A stretch of 64,000 nucleotides of DNA from Kosakonia oryzae (GTDB lineage Bacteria > Pseudomonadota > Gammaproteobacteria > Enterobacterales > Enterobacteriaceae), in the NCBI RefSeq assembly GCF_001658025.2, contig NZ_CP014007.2, forward strand, positions 5,022,001-5,086,000, given 5' to 3'. A program made the position numbers and the translations under genes. The notes under the pieces are model-generated. The model was given only the letters and a program-made list of their open reading frames with translations, was not told the origin of the DNA and did no database searches. Below, piece by piece: positions 8,729-17,089 of the stretch. The number at the start of each line of letters is the position of its first letter. Position 1 is the first letter of the stretch.

Positions 8729-9558
8729 GACTGCGCTCCTTTCGCCTGCAGGCTATGGCGTAAGTAGAACCAGGAAAGCAGCGCGCAAATCAGATACGAA
8801 ATGACGCCCATGGCGTTGGCGACCGGGTAATCACCGTAAGAGTTGACGCGAAACGCCATATCTACCGTCATCATCGTCGGCGTACCGGTGCCGATCATCA
8901 GCGGCACAGAGAGAACCGACATCATCGTCACGGTCGACAGCACCATCGCCACGCCAATTGTCGGCAGCACCTGCGGCAAAATAATGTCGAACAGAATGCG
9001 CAGGCGAGAAGCGCCCAGGTTTTTTGCTGCCAGAATATGCGCCGGATCGACCGCCGACATCGCGCCACAAATCAGCAGTGTAGTGAAAGCCATCTGTTTC
9101 CAGACAAACGTAATAATGATCCCGCTCCAGCCGAGCAGCGACGTGGTCTCCATCGGCGTCATCACCCCGGCGGCGACCAGCACATTATTCATCAGGCCGT
9201 TTTTCGCCAGAAAAGTGCGCATCATTTGCGCGGTCACAATAAAGGGAATAAACAGCGGCAGGCGGTACAAAAAGGCCAGCGTTTTGACGATGCCGCGAAA
9301 TGGCGACAGCACAATGATTGCCGCGATGCTGATCGACAGCAACGCGAGGATCGCCAGCGACGTCAGCACAACAATCACGGTAAACAGAATGTCATTCGAA
9401 TAAAGCGCCAACACTTTAGCAAAATGCGCCAGCGTCAGTTGCCCTGCCTCGCCGGTAAAGGCGGAGATCAACGAAAAGCCCAGCGGCCAGAGGAAAAACA
9501 CCGCTATCAACAGCGTCGCCGGAGCCACCAGCAGTAAATATTTCATCGCGTGTCGCAT
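8725..9558 (-). CDS. ABC importer permease, first subunit
   Basis: 277 residues, about six membrane spans, EAA loop 'AAKNLGASRLRILFDIILPQ'. Belongs to the same PotB/AfuB-like inner membrane permease group as its partner and forms the heterodimeric channel with it. The start 'MRHAMKYLLL' has two possible ATGs four codons apart; the first has an AGG six bases upstream. It follows the binding-protein gene after 64 bases. Confidence 0.88.
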   Translation of the reverse strand: MRHAMKYLLLVAPATLLIAVFFLWPLGFSLISAFTGEAGQLTLAHFAKVLALYSNDILFTVIVVLTSLAILALLSISIAAIIVLSPFRGIVKTLAFLYRLPLFIPFIVTAQMMRTFLAKNGLMNNVLVAAGVMTPMETTSLLGWSGIIITFVWKQMAFTTLLICGAMSAVDPAHILAAKNLGASRLRILFDIILPQVLPTIGVAMVLSTVTMMSVLSVPLMIGTGTPTMMTVDMAFRVNSYGDYPVANAMGVISYLICALLSWFYLRHSLQAKGAQS

Positions 9559-9622
9559 GGTAAACCTGAGTTATCGCCGTAAAAAGATGCCCGGGCCAAC
9601 AACCTCCGGGCATCCACATCCA

Positions 9623-10768
9623 TCAGTTCGAAACCTGGCTCTCGTAACCCTCTTTGATGTCGTCAAAGTAGTGGGTAATCGGGAAGTTTTTGCCGTATTT
9701 CGCCAGATCTTGCGGTGAAATTTCCGCGAACAGTTTCTGCCAGGTGGCGTCATCCAGCTTCGCTTTGACGTATTTCGCGTCAATCCCCGGATACCAGTTG
9801 AACTGCTTCACAATCCCCTGCGCCTGCACTTCCGGGCTGGTCGCCAGCGCAATAAATTCCTGCGCCAGTTTGGCCTGCGCGGCATGCGCCGGCACCACGT
9901 AGTACATCGGCTGTCCTGGCATACCCGGCGCAATTAACGCCAGTTTGATCGACGGCGGCAGCTTGCCCTGATCTTTCCAGCTATAGAACATATCGACCCA
10001 CACCGGGCCCATGGTGATTTCACCGCGGCTCAGCATATCCAGCGTCCCGGCGTTGCCTGGCGTAAAGGTGACGTTCTTGTTGAATTCTTTCAGTTTGGCG
10101 TAAGCCTGGGTCCACTCTTTTTCCACGCCTTTATCGTATGGCTGTGCGGTAAGACGATCCGCGCTGGTCCCGTAGGCATACATCCAGCCCACGACAAAGC
10201 TCACGCCGGACATACCATTTTTAATGCCGTTATAACCAAAGGCTTTCGGGTTTTTCTCTGACCACTGCACCAGTTCGTCGTAGGATTTCGGCGGCGTTTT
10301 GACAAGATCGCTGTTATAAGCAATTGCCGTCTGGCTTAAGAACATCGGCATCACGTAGCCATCAACATTCACGCCCAGCGCATTTTTCGCGTTTTCCGCC
10401 GTCACCATGCTGCCGGTGCTGACAGCCGGGCGATATTTGTCCAGCAGCCCTTTTTCAACCAGTTGTCCCCCGGCGTTCTGATGCACCACGGCGACGTCGA
10501 TATCCCAGCTTTTCGCGCCGCTTTGCTGCTGCGCCGTCAGTTTTTCGATGATCTTATTCGACCCGGCATCGCCCGGCCCGGTGCCGATCACCTGCACTTT
10601 TACGCCCGGATGCGCGGCTTCAAATTTCGGCCCCAGCCAGGTTTTGACATAGTCCACCATATTTTGGTCGCCCGCCGTTGCAACATTGAGAACCGTTTCG
10701 GCGTTCGCGGCGTGCAGAGCCCCCAAACAGAGTGCGGCTGTGACAGCAAGTTTCGTTTTTACGGACAT
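9623..10768 (-). CDS. Periplasmic solute-binding protein of the importer
   Basis: From the ATG at 10768 (GGGGAT site in good position) the product has 381 residues and a clear signal peptide ending 'ALHAANA'; the frame extends upstream to 10960 but that part is antisense-like and lacks a start site. The mature protein has the bilobed binding-protein pattern of the group that accompanies PotA/AfuC-type ATPases ('LNVATAGDQNMVDYV', 'GTGPGDAGSNKIIEKL', 'MYYVVPAHAAQAKLAQEFI'). It should capture the substrate and hand it to the two permeases. The paired hydrolases across the divergent promoter suggest a phosphorylated compound; that is inference. Confidence 0.88.
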   Translation of the reverse strand: MSVKTKLAVTAALCLGALHAANAETVLNVATAGDQNMVDYVKTWLGPKFEAAHPGVKVQVIGTGPGDAGSNKIIEKLTAQQQSGAKSWDIDVAVVHQNAGGQLVEKGLLDKYRPAVSTGSMVTAENAKNALGVNVDGYVMPMFLSQTAIAYNSDLVKTPPKSYDELVQWSEKNPKAFGYNGIKNGMSGVSFVVGWMYAYGTSADRLTAQPYDKGVEKEWTQAYAKLKEFNKNVTFTPGNAGTLDMLSRGEITMGPVWVDMFYSWKDQGKLPPSIKLALIAPGMPGQPMYYVVPAHAAQAKLAQEFIALATSPEVQAQGIVKQFNWYPGIDAKYVKAKLDDATWQKLFAEISPQDLAKYGKNFPITHYFDDIKEGYESQVSN

Positions 10769-10802
10769 GATGTATCCCCAGGAAAAAGTGTGTCGGTTGG
10801 CA

Positions 10803-11789
10803 TTACAAAGGTTGTTCAAAAAGATGCAGCGCCGGTTGCGGAATATGCAGCACCACGGGCGTTTGCGCCGGCCAGAACTGCGGTGAATCGGCGAGCAAAA
10901 GTTGCCCATCGCAGCGCACGCTGTGCCGGTACTGGTGGCCGAGAAACGCGCTCTCTTCAATCACGCCCTCCAGCACTAACCCCTGCGGCGCAGGCTGAGT
11001 CGAAGCGGCGTGAATGGTGACATCCGCACTGCGAAAATAGAGGGTTTTGCCCCCGTCATCCGCGCTCGCCAGGCAGTTATCCGCGCCCATAAAATCCGCC
11101 ACGAACGGCGTTGCCGGGCGGTGATAGATATCTTCCGGCGTACCGATTTGCTCGATACGCCCGCTATTCAGTACCGCAATGCGATCGGCCATTACCAGCG
11201 CTTCCTGCTGATCGTGGGTGACGATCAGCGAGGTAAAGCCAAGCTTCTTTTGCAGCGCTTTAATTTCATGGCGCACATTGAGGCGCACTTTGGCATCGAG
11301 GTTCGACAGCGGCTCATCCAGCACCAGCACGTCCGGTTCAATCGCCAGTGCGCGCGCCAGTGCCACGCGCTGACGCTGGCCGCCGGAAAGTGCAGTCACT
11401 TTTATATCCGCATAACCTTCAAGGTTGACGATTTTTAATAATTCCTGCACCCGTTGTTGAATCGCTTCTTTTTTCAGGCGACGCACTTTTAAGCCATAGC
11501 CAATATTTTGTGCGACGGTAAAGTGCGGCCACAACGCATAACTCTGAAAAACCATGGTGATATTTCGCTGCTCCGGCGTGCTGTGCGTAATATCCCGACC
11601 GTTGATGGCGATAGTTCCTGAACGCACGGGCACGAATCCGCATAACGCGTTGAGAAGCGTGGTTTTTCCGCAACCTGAAGGCCCGAGTAATGCGATCATC
11701 TCGCCCTTCTCCACCGCCAAATGAATATCGTGGAGAACGATGTTATTGCCGTAGCCAATTTTCAGCTTATTAATTTGCAAATAACTCAT
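10803..11789 (-). CDS. ABC importer ATP-binding protein
   Basis: 328 residues. Walker A 'GPSGCGKTT', Q-loop '[12 protein letters not shown]', signature 'LSGGQRQR', Walker B 'VLVLDEP' and switch His 'IVTHDQ' are all intact, followed by a C-terminal TOBE-like region of about 90 residues as in PotA, MalK and AfuC. First gene of the operon; the ATG has AAGGA 8 bases upstream. The promoter side carries the palindrome at 11823-11838, so repression by the divergent LacI-family product is likely. Confidence 0.92.
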   Translation of the reverse strand: MSYLQINKLKIGYGNNIVLHDIHLAVEKGEMIALLGPSGCGKTTLLNALCGFVPVRSGTIAINGRDITHSTPEQRNITMVFQSYALWPHFTVAQNIGYGLKVRRLKKEAIQQRVQELLKIVNLEGYADIKVTALSGGQRQRVALARALAIEPDVLVLDEPLSNLDAKVRLNVRHEIKALQKKLGFTSLIVTHDQQEALVMADRIAVLNSGRIEQIGTPEDIYHRPATPFVADFMGADNCLASADDGGKTLYFRSADVTIHAASTQPAPQGLVLEGVIEESAFLGHQYRHSVRCDGQLLLADSPQFWPAQTPVVLHIPQPALHLFEQPL

Positions 11790-11822
11790 GGGCGATCCTT
11801 TTATTCGACATCTTTTTCAACG

Positions 11823-11838
11823 ATGAACACGTGTTCAT
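11823..11838. promoter_or_regulatory. Perfect palindrome, candidate LacI-family operator
   Basis: ATGAACAC/GTGTTCAT, a perfect 16-bp inverted repeat with the central CG common in LacI-family operators. It lies 34 bases upstream of the importer ATPase gene and about 105 bases upstream of the divergent hydrolase gene, well placed to control both transcripts. Confidence 0.6.
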
Positions 11839-11942
11839 TTATTTGTAAAAAAAATGCAACTTTGCAGCGACATTATGTGAGCCTACTTTGTCGTCTATTT
11901 GTGACAGTTTGATTAAGTCCGCGATAATTTTGGTGAAGCGAA

Positions 11943-12701
11943 ATGGAAATAGATGTTCTGGGTTGCGGCAGCGCCTTCTCGCTGCAACAAAATACCTCCG
12001 CGCTGCGCGTGATCGACCGTGAAAACCGCCAGTGGTTGATTGATTGCGGCCCCACCATCCCACGCGCGCTGTGGCAGCGCGGCCTTGATGTGAATGCCAT
12101 CGACGCGATGTACTTCACCCATGTCCACCCGGATCACTGCACCGGGCTGACGGCGCTGCTGAATTACTGGAAAAGTTTTCAGCGCAGCAAACCGCTGATT
12201 ATCTGGTCGCAGCGCGAACAGCGTCCGGTATTGATGCAACTGGCAAGCCTCGCCAACTGGCCAGACACCACGCTCTGTTTCGACATCGACTGGCGCGACA
12301 GCGAACCGCAGTGGCGCTGGCACGGCTGGCAAGTGAGTACGGCGTTTACGCATCATGAAATTCCCAATCTTGCGCTGCGCATTGAAGCAGACGGCGTGGC
12401 GCTGTTCTACAGCGGCGACGGACGCCCGACGCCGGAGAGCATCGCGTTGATGCATCATGCGGATCTGGCGTTTCAGGAGTGTGCCTCCATGACGCCGCTG
12501 ACCAGTGACGCCTCGCACGGCGATTTTCCCGGCTGCCAGGCACTGTTTAGCCAACTGCGTTTACCGGCGCTGGGGTTGTATCACTGCAATGACGCCGCGC
12601 GCCCGGCACTGGCGCAGGCCTGCCTTACGCATCAGGGGCTGTTTGTCAGCGAAGATGGCATGCGCATTGCGGTTACGCGCCGCGCGGAGGGGAGCATTTG
12701 A
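11943..12701 (+). CDS. Metallo-beta-lactamase-fold hydrolase, PhnP-like
   Basis: 252 residues. The metal-binding motif is complete: His60, His62, Asp64 and His65 in 'THVHPDHCTG', with further candidate ligands in 'TAFTHHEIPN', 'YSGDGRP' and the late 'LYHCND'. The N-terminus 'MEIDVLGCGSAFS' is the pattern of PhnP, RNase Z and related phosphodiesterases rather than of beta-lactamases. It probably cleaves a phosphodiester or cyclic phosphate in the cytoplasm. It is first in a three-gene unit: its TGA overlaps the TTG start of the LacI gene, and the phosphatase gene follows. It should not be called phnP, because no other phn gene is present. Confidence 0.8.
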   Translation: MEIDVLGCGSAFSLQQNTSALRVIDRENRQWLIDCGPTIPRALWQRGLDVNAIDAMYFTHVHPDHCTGLTALLNYWKSFQRSKPLIIWSQREQRPVLMQLASLANWPDTTLCFDIDWRDSEPQWRWHGWQVSTAFTHHEIPNLALRIEADGVALFYSGDGRPTPESIALMHHADLAFQECASMTPLTSDASHGDFPGCQALFSQLRLPALGLYHCNDAARPALAQACLTHQGLFVSEDGMRIAVTRRAEGSI

Positions 12702-13720
12702 GTCAGGCAATCCGCAAACAGGCCGTTACGGCGGAAGACGTGGCGAAACGGGCGGGCGTCTCCCGCGCCGTGGTGTCGCGCGCATTAAGCAGCAACGGCA
12801 GCATCTCCCCGGCAACCAAAGAGAAAGTACTGCGTGCCGCGCAGGAGCTGGGTTATCAGGTCAATTTTCTCGCGCAGGGGCTGAATCGCCAGCGCAGCCA
12901 TCTGATTGGCGTGATTGTGGCGCGCATTGGCGATCCGTTTCGCAGCAGCCTGCTGGAGGGGTTACTGCACGAAATCCAGCGGCGTGGCTACCAGGCGCTG
13001 GTTACCGAAATTACCGGCGAGCAGGATCTGGTCACCACGCTGCGCCGTTTCACTCAGTTTCGCGTCTCCGGCGTAATTGTTACTTCCGGCAAGCCGCCAG
13101 AAGCCATCGTCAACGAGTGCGTCAGCCAGCAGATTCCGGTGGTCGGCATCAATCGCCATCCCGATATCCCCTTTGTCGATTTTGTCTGCTCGGATAACCA
13201 GCGCGGCGCACAACTGGCCGCCGAACAGTTGGTTCACGTGGGTTGCCGCCGTTTCGGCTGGCTGATCAACCGTGGCTCTACGTGGGCAGGCGTGATGCGC
13301 GGCGAGGCCTTTGAGCGGGCGCTGCAACAACTGGGCGTTGATACACAGCAGCATCTGCGCTGGATAAGCGCCAGCGAAGAGGGCTACGACGGCGGATGGC
13401 AGGCTGCGCTCAATGATGAAGACGAATTACCGGAAGGGATCTTCTGCGCCAATGCGCAATTGGCCTGCGGTTTTCTCGACGGCATGCGCCAGCGCGGGAA
13501 ATTCGCGCCGCACGATTTCCATTTGATAGGCTTTGATAATACGCCGCAAAGCGGCCAGTTCAGTTACCAGCTCACGACGCTGCATCAGGATGTGGCGGAG
13601 ATCTCGCGCCGGGCGTTAACGCGCCTGCTGGAGCGAGCCAAAAATCCCTTACAGCCTTCCCGCGTTGAGTGGGTTAAGGTGGAATTGATTCACCGACAAA
13701 CATCGCCACGCATTGGCTAA
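12698..13720 (+). CDS. LacI/GalR-family transcriptional regulator
   Basis: 340 residues: an N-terminal helix-turn-helix ('TAEDVAKRAGVSRAVVSRAL') and hinge helix, then a periplasmic-binding-protein-like effector domain ('HLIGVIVARIGDPFRSSLLE', 'FHLIGFDNTPQSG'). The start is a TTG at 12698 that overlaps the upstream TGA (TTGA) behind a GAGGGGAG site; rare starts and overlap suggest translation tuned to the hydrolase gene. As a regulator within the cluster, it most likely represses the divergent importer and its own unit through the palindrome at 11823-11838, with release by the imported compound or a product. Confidence 0.9.
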   Translation: MSQAIRKQAVTAEDVAKRAGVSRAVVSRALSSNGSISPATKEKVLRAAQELGYQVNFLAQGLNRQRSHLIGVIVARIGDPFRSSLLEGLLHEIQRRGYQALVTEITGEQDLVTTLRRFTQFRVSGVIVTSGKPPEAIVNECVSQQIPVVGINRHPDIPFVDFVCSDNQRGAQLAAEQLVHVGCRRFGWLINRGSTWAGVMRGEAFERALQQLGVDTQQHLRWISASEEGYDGGWQAALNDEDELPEGIFCANAQLACGFLDGMRQRGKFAPHDFHLIGFDNTPQSGQFSYQLTTLHQDVAEISRRALTRLLERAKNPLQPSRVEWVKVELIHRQTSPRIG

Positions 13721-13730
13721 GAGTTCCGCT

Positions 13731-14498
13731 ATGACAGAAGAGTTTACCCACGCGCTCTGCGCGTTGATTCGTCGTCTCGGCCAGCAAGCGAAGCAACTTC
13801 GCGATAACGGGCTAACGATTGAGCAGAAAGGCCGCCAGGATTTTGTCTCCCAGGCGGATGTGTATGTGGAAAATGAGCTGCGCGCATGGTTGAAAACGCA
13901 GCGCCCGCAGGATGGCCTGCTCGGCGAAGAACGCGGGCTGGAACCGGGAAGCGACGGTATCTGGGTTATCGATCCGATCGACGGTACCACCAACTTTATC
14001 CTCGGCATGGATTACTGGTGCATCTCCGTCGCCTATGTCCGCGCGCATAACATTGAGCTGGGCATCATTTACGCCCCCGATCGCAACGAGTTCTTCTTCG
14101 CGCAAACGGGCAAAGGCGCGTACTTAAACGAGCAGAAATTGACGATCCGCGAGCCGTCACCGGAAGCGGTAGTTCTGGGGCTGGGTCGCTCAAGCCGTAC
14201 CCCGCCACGCGACTATACGCAAACCATTGAAACCCTGTTTGAGCATGGTATTGAGCACCGCCGTTTTGGCGCAGGCGCGTTGATGCTGGCGCATGTTGCC
14301 GCAGGCCAGGTGCATGGCTATTTTGAAGCCCATCTGCATAGCTGGGATGCGCTGGCCGGTCTGGCGTTGATTAAGGAAGCAGGAGGCATGCACAACGATT
14401 TTCTCGCCAGTGATGGCCTGACGCAGGGCAACAATGCGTGGGCGGCAAGCCCGGCGGTGTGGAAACGTCTGCAGCCGGTTCTGCTGCCCAACGGTTAA
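13731..14498 (+). CDS. Inositol-monophosphatase-family sugar/polyol phosphatase
   Basis: 255 residues from the ATG at 13731; the frame is open six codons further to a TTG without a ribosome site. The three metal/phosphate motifs are present: the Glu of 'GEERG', 'DPIDGTTNF' and 'WDALAGLALIKEAGG'. Members remove phosphate from inositol phosphates, sugar phosphates or PAP. It lies 10 bases after the LacI gene. With a phosphodiesterase-type hydrolase and an importer beside it, a two-step dephosphorylation of an imported phosphodiester is plausible; in Agrobacterium the agrocinopine operon uses a phosphatase of this same family (AccG) after a phosphodiesterase. The substrate here is unknown. Confidence 0.87.
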   Translation: MTEEFTHALCALIRRLGQQAKQLRDNGLTIEQKGRQDFVSQADVYVENELRAWLKTQRPQDGLLGEERGLEPGSDGIWVIDPIDGTTNFILGMDYWCISVAYVRAHNIELGIIYAPDRNEFFFAQTGKGAYLNEQKLTIREPSPEAVVLGLGRSSRTPPRDYTQTIETLFEHGIEHRRFGAGALMLAHVAAGQVHGYFEAHLHSWDALAGLALIKEAGGMHNDFLASDGLTQGNNAWAASPAVWKRLQPVLLPNG

Positions 14499-14501
14499 AA
14501 C

Positions 14502-14526
14502 GAAAAAGCCCCCGGCAAGCGGGGGC
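14502..14526 (-). terminator. Terminator of the chitinase gene
   Basis: GC-rich stem GCCCCCG/CGGGGGC with a 5-base loop followed on the minus strand by TTTTT. It fills the 37-base gap between the convergent phosphatase and chitinase genes. Confidence 0.8.
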
Positions 14527-14535
14527 GTAACATCA

Positions 14536-16398
14536 TTATTTGGAAACTTTATCCCAGGCCATATCCCAGGCGCTACCGGTACCCGGAGCGTAGGCGAAGG
14601 CCGCGCCGGAACACCAGCTGGTGTACGGCCACGGTTTGCACTGGTAAGCGTTGCCGTCAGTACCGGTCACAATATCACCTGCGGCATAAGGGAAGTTTTC
14701 CTGATAAGCCGGGTAAGCGGACTCAACTTTTGCGTTGGTCGTCACATCCAGCTTCTCAGACATCCCGGATTTGTTACCCGCAGCGTCAAGAGAGAGCACC
14801 TGATATTGATAGATAGTTTCCGGCTGCAGGCCTTTATCCACATAAGCAGAGGTGGTCGGAGAAGCGATCAGCTTACCATCACGGAACAGCTGGTAACCGG
14901 TCACATGGACGTTATCGGTTGCCGCTTTCCATTGCAGAGCGATGGTAGAGTCAGTGACTTCGACAGTACCCATGCCGGTCGGGATGGACGGCGCTTCGGT
15001 ATCAACAGCCGGTGCAGCCTGCGTTTTCACTTTGAAAACTGCGCTGGCGGCAGAAGCGTTGTTTGCTGCATCGACAGCCACGATGGTGTACTGGTATTCC
15101 GTTTCCGCTTGCAGATTATTGTCTACAAAGGTCGTGGTGTTGACGTCAGCCACTTTCTGCTGGTTACGGAATACGCTGTAGTGATGAACACCCGTGTCAT
15201 CGGTAGAGGCTTTCCAGTTCAGTTGCACAGAAGTCGCCGTGCTGGTGCCCTGTACGTCAGACGGTACGCTTGGTGCCGTGGTATCTTCTTCCGGTGCCGG
15301 CATTTCGCCGCCATCATGGATCAGATTGGTATACGCTTTACGGAACTGGCCGTTAAAGGATTGGTGATTAACATTATCGCCTTCGTCCCAGTTAATAGAC
15401 CAGGTCATCAAGCCTCTTAACGGCAGACCTTCTTTTTCCATATCCGCGAATACGCGATAAACATCTTCCGGCGTTTTTACAAAACCGGTTGCCGCAGCAG
15501 AAGTATTACTTGGCAGGCCAATAACCAGTTTGCTGGACGGAATTTTAACCGCGGACAAACCATGTTTATTGGTGATAATTTCTTTACTGAAGTGGTAAAG
15601 GAATTCATATTTTTTAGCGTCGTCATTCTGCGCATAGTTTACCCACCAGCCGTCGGTGCTGGTATCGTCTGGCTGGAAACCAATGCCGAATGCGCCCTGG
15701 TTGTAATATTGCGGCGCGATGAAGTCATAATATCCATCGAGACGTTCAATATAATTTTGATACTGCGGGTTAGCTTTGGTCAGATATGGAATTTCCGGTG
15801 CCATACTGATAATAAAGTGCTTGCCCTGCTGTTCGTAGTGCGCGCGAACTTTTTTCAGTGCAGCAGGAATAACAGTTTCGTTATCCGCCAGTTTAATGGC
15901 GCTCTGCTCAAGGTCCAGATCCAGACCATCGAAGCCATACACGTCAACCAGACGAATAATTTCATTGGCCAGATTTTCGGTGTCGCCATTTGCTTCATGA
16001 AGTTCAATATGAGCATCTGCGCCGCCCAGCGACAGCAGAACCGCCTGACCACGTTCGTTCAGCGCAGCAATTTCCTCACGGAAGCTCTGATCGGTGCCGT
16101 AATAAGGAACGAAGGTCGGCATCGCAGCGCCACCAGGGGATTTCATAAAGGCCGCCATCACAACGTTATACTCTTTCGGCGTATCTTTCAGCGCCATCTT
16201 TAACGGGTAGCCCTGAGCGTAATCGCCAGAGAAACCCTGATCCCAGTTGTGCCAGTAACCGACCAGCACTTTTTTACCTTCAATAGAAGGCATCGTATCC
16301 GCATAATCCGTTGCAGCAAAAAGGTGACCACTAAAACCAACCATGCCAGCTAATGCAAGGCCAGCACAAATTCGATTGCGCTTAAAAATCCCTTTCAT
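14536..16398 (-). CDS. Secreted GH18 chitinase with two FN3 and a chitin-binding domain
   Basis: 620 residues. Signal peptide to about residue 28 ('GHLFA'), a GH18 catalytic barrel with the complete DxxDxDxE motif as 'DGLDLDLE' (residues 157-164, Glu164 the acid), further substrate-side residues in 'MAPEIPYL', 'APQYYNQG' and 'MTWSINWD', then two fibronectin type III domains (about 381-465 and 470-560) joined by acidic linkers, and a C-terminal CBM5/12-type chitin-binding module of about 55 residues ('YAAGDIVTGTDGNAYQCKPW', 'AWDMAWDKV'). It hydrolyses chitin outside the cell. No dedicated secretion genes are near; type II secretion or leakage would be expected. Monocistronic, between the phosphatase gene and the rhs-immunity pair. 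Confidence 0.92.
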   Translation of the reverse strand: MKGIFKRNRICAGLALAGMVGFSGHLFAATDYADTMPSIEGKKVLVGYWHNWDQGFSGDYAQGYPLKMALKDTPKEYNVVMAAFMKSPGGAAMPTFVPYYGTDQSFREEIAALNERGQAVLLSLGGADAHIELHEANGDTENLANEIIRLVDVYGFDGLDLDLEQSAIKLADNETVIPAALKKVRAHYEQQGKHFIISMAPEIPYLTKANPQYQNYIERLDGYYDFIAPQYYNQGAFGIGFQPDDTSTDGWWVNYAQNDDAKKYEFLYHFSKEIITNKHGLSAVKIPSSKLVIGLPSNTSAAATGFVKTPEDVYRVFADMEKEGLPLRGLMTWSINWDEGDNVNHQSFNGQFRKAYTNLIHDGGEMPAPEEDTTAPSVPSDVQGTSTATSVQLNWKASTDDTGVHHYSVFRNQQKVADVNTTTFVDNNLQAETEYQYTIVAVDAANNASAASAVFKVKTQAAPAVDTEAPSIPTGMGTVEVTDSTIALQWKAATDNVHVTGYQLFRDGKLIASPTTSAYVDKGLQPETIYQYQVLSLDAAGNKSGMSEKLDVTTNAKVESAYPAYQENFPYAAGDIVTGTDGNAYQCKPWPYTSWCSGAAFAYAPGTGSAWDMAWDKVSK

Positions 16399-16600
16399 TC
16401 TAATTCCTCATCTCTTAATAATCAGTTTTTTGCTACTGGTTAACGTACCTCTAAACAACGCCGACATATTACATTTTATTTCGGAGTTTTCATTATAGGA
16501 AACGGATATTCGCAATGCGGGATCTTTCCCTTTCGGTTGAGAATTCTCTATCGGATATTCAGTGATTAATTCACAGCAGGGGAAACGCTATAATTACAGC

Positions 16601-16626
16601 GGCCCGATATTAAAAAATATCAGGCC
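16601..16626. other. Stem-loop downstream of the immunity gene
   Basis: GGCC-C-GATATT/AATATC-A-GGCC with a 4-base loop, 30 bases past the end of the immunity gene. It has no T-run on the minus strand, so it may be a weak terminator or mRNA-stabilising hairpin. The rest of 16399-16655 is the AT-rich upstream region of the chitinase gene. Confidence 0.4.
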
Positions 16627-16655
16627 AGACATAAAAAATATTGAGCGGAGAAATA

Positions 16656-17087
16656 TTATTTACTTTCCTGTACTTCTGCATAGAGCGTACTGAGCTCTTT
16701 TGCATATTTCTTCGCGCCTGGAATACCTATCGCTTTGATGTAATCCACCAGCCCCTCGGGATTACGTTCAAGCAGGCGATACTCAATCAAATGGCCAATC
16801 GGGAAATTAATCTGCGGCGCTTTATTGACAATATTATCTTCGCCGCCGGTTTCTAAATATTTTTCATTCTTCTTAACGATCCAGGCAATTGTTTTTTCAC
16901 GATCATTTTTTATTAATGCATCCAGTTCATCAAAGCTAACGGCGGCTTGCTGTAAAGATTCATTATCCACCTCAATAATAAAATCATGAACCGGCGTCAC
17001 GCGGTCAATTTTTTCCGGCAGCGCCAGATCCAGCGCATCCAGATAGTTCGCGTAGCTTTCAGTGTGCATGAATTCGTTAAGTGTCAT
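16656..17087 (-). CDS. Probable immunity protein for the Rhs toxin
   Basis: 143 residues, no signal peptide or membrane span, so cytoplasmic; acidic, with many Glu/Asp ('YLETGGEDNIVNK', 'LSTLYAEVQESK'). It begins two bases after the rhs stop codon, on the same strand, exactly where rhs immunity genes stand, and is clearly more AT-rich than the rhs core, as expected for the exchangeable toxin-immunity end. I do not recognise a family. Its proposed job, binding and neutralising the C-terminal tip of the 17090-21151 product, rests on position only. Confidence 0.65.
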   Translation of the reverse strand: MTLNEFMHTESYANYLDALDLALPEKIDRVTPVHDFIIEVDNESLQQAAVSFDELDALIKNDREKTIAWIVKKNEKYLETGGEDNIVNKAPQINFPIGHLIEYRLLERNPEGLVDYIKAIGIPGAKKYAKELSTLYAEVQESK

Positions 17088-17089
17088 AT

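Noticed and set aside
11943-12701. Naming the metallohydrolase phnP and the importer a phosphonate system
   Set aside because: Similarity to PhnP is at fold and motif level only; no C-P lyase or phosphonatase genes are present and the binding protein does not resemble PhnS or PhnD.
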